From NCBI GenBank assembly GCA_020346805.1, contig CP070790.1, positions 1,268,862-1,273,948 on the forward strand: a stretch of 5,087 bases of DNA, in the 5' to 3' direction. How positions within the stretch are numbered: position 1 is the first letter of the stretch; every line of letters starts with the position of its first letter. Positions 4,305-5,087 of this stretch are shown here, in pieces. The notes under the pieces were generated by a model. It was not told the DNA's origin, ran no database searches, and worked only from the letters and a program-made list of their open reading frames with translations. Made by a program: the position numbers and the translations under genes. Source of the stretch: Planctomycetota bacterium. Its GTDB lineage: Bacteria > Planctomycetota > Phycisphaerae > UBA1845 > PWPN01.

Positions 4305-5087
4305 CAGATGGGGACCGATGAGCTTCTGAAGAAGATGATTGAGGCCCAAGGCGGGACGGAAAGGCTAAGCGATATCAGGACTGCAGTGCTGAAAGGCACG
4401 ATGATTCTCGTCGCCCAGGGCGGTGTGTCCGGTGGAATCACTATTACCAATGCATTCCCTGATCGCACATTGATTGAAATGGAGTTAGCCGGCACAAAAA
4501 TAGCACAGGGGTATGACGGGAAGATCGCCTGGATGGACAATCCCCTTGCCGGCGGCTATGCAGAGTTGCCGGAAGCGCAGGCCGAGAGCATGAGGCGAGA
4601 AGCGTCGGGTTTTGGTGCACTCGTGGCGCCGGAAGAATTCGGAATCAGCTATAATTATCGAGGCATCGAAACTGATGCCGGAGTCGAATATCATGTGCTT
4701 GAGCAGATTTTCGGAGCCGAAGATGTAACTGCTGTGTATGTAGATGTCAATACATTTCTAATCCACAAAACCAAAACTGTCACAGGGTCACTTACGCAAC
4801 CTATTGTCTCCGAGACGCATCTTGCAGATTACAGAGAAACTGATGGTATCAAACAGGCGCACCAGGTGTCTTCTTTTTCTAACGATCAGGAAATCGCCAG
4901 GTACTTGTTTGATCACGTCGTCTATAATGTCGAAGTTGATGACGCGATATTTAAGGGAGCCCGGAAACGGTTCACCAAAAAGGAGTTGATCACTGACGCA
5001 AGACAGCTGGCGGCCATTATAGAAGACACTCATCCTGATCCGTACAAACATATTGGCGGCAAGATCGCCTTTCATCGCCGTTTGCAG
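4233..5087 (+). CDS. exported LolA-like/S41 peptidase fusion protein, 3' end outside the window
   Basis: The frame is open from ATG 4233 to the window edge: 285 codons, no stop. Residues 1-24 are a signal peptide (basic start, L-L-A-A-S-F-L-L-A-I core, likely cut after S-L-A). Residues 26-245 look like the LolA/LolB-type fold seen in outer-membrane lipoprotein-sorting proteins: an opening helix (L-L-K-K-M-I-E-A-Q-G-G), the strand pair around Y-D-G-K-I-A-W (94-100), Y-V-D-V-N-T-F-L-I-H-K-T (169-180) and L-A-D-Y-R-E-T-D-G-I-K-Q (197-208). Residues 254-285 (T-D-A-R-Q-L-A-A-I-I-E-D-T-H-P-D-P-Y, then G-G-K-I-A-F-H-R-R) match the N-terminal segment of S41-type peptidases. The catalytic Ser/Lys part would lie beyond the window. 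It probably acts in the periplasm. The LolA call rests on fold-like motifs and is moderate; export is well supported. Confidence 0.9.
   Translation, partial: MTRSATRFLLAASFLLAISSGSLAQMGTDELLKKMIEAQGGTERLSDIRTAVLKGTMILVAQGGVSGGITITNAFPDRTLIEMELAGTKIAQGYDGKIAWMDNPLAGGYAELPEAQAESMRREASGFGALVAPEEFGISYNYRGIETDAGVEYHVLEQIFGAEDVTAVYVDVNTFLIHKTKTVTGSLTQPIVSETHLADYRETDGIKQAHQVSSFSNDQEIARYLFDHVVYNVEVDDAIFKGARKRFTKKELITDARQLAAIIEDTHPDPYKHIGGKIAFHRRLQ

Noticed and set aside
4304..5075. Antisense frames and the short + frame at 4804-4989 within the last gene
   Set aside because: They are shadows of the LolA/S41 gene, which has a signal peptide, a strong ribosome binding site and an unbroken frame to the window edge.

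Overview
The window holds one complete large gene and the 5' part of a second, both on the + strand, with non-coding DNA before and between them. Both encoded proteins start with signal peptides, so the locus is about exported proteins. The organism cannot be fixed from the sequence. The mix of a subtilisin-like protease, FG-GAP/VCBS propeller, ASPIC/UnbV domain and a dockerin-like C-terminus bounded by two cysteines is of a kind I associate with uncultivated FCB-group or Zixibacteria-like bacteria. Moderate GC and strong GGAGG ribosome binding sites suit a Gram-negative bacterium of that sort. This placement is inference.

Region by region: 1-303 is an upstream non-coding region. It may begin with the last codons of an earlier gene (2-79). 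It also has an AT-rich stretch with a candidate promoter, an 11-bp-spaced direct repeat and a short perfect hairpin. 304-3423 encodes a 1039-residue secreted protein: signal peptide, propeptide-like region, S8 (subtilisin-like) protease domain, seven Asp-rich repeats of about 51 residues that should close a seven-bladed propeller, an ASPIC/UnbV domain, and a dockerin-type double calcium-binding module. 3424-4232 is an 809-base gap without an intact gene. It holds a strong hairpin just after the large gene, a second perfect inverted repeat, and a 63-codon open stretch (3880-4071) that reads like the C-terminal end of a PDZ-domain protein with its front missing. 4233-5087 is the start of a second exported protein that runs off the window edge: a LolA-like lipoprotein-sorting fold followed by the opening segment of an S41-type (C-terminal processing/tricorn-like) peptidase.

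The genes need not form an operon, since the gap is long and a hairpin follows the first. The shared theme is extracytoplasmic proteolysis: a surface or secreted calcium-dependent S8 protease, an envelope S41-type protease, and between them a PDZ remnant, a domain often attached to such proteases. I see no RNA genes, CRISPR array or intact mobile element. The most interesting points are the S8-propeller-ASPIC-dockerin architecture, the LolA/S41 fusion and the orphan PDZ fragment.
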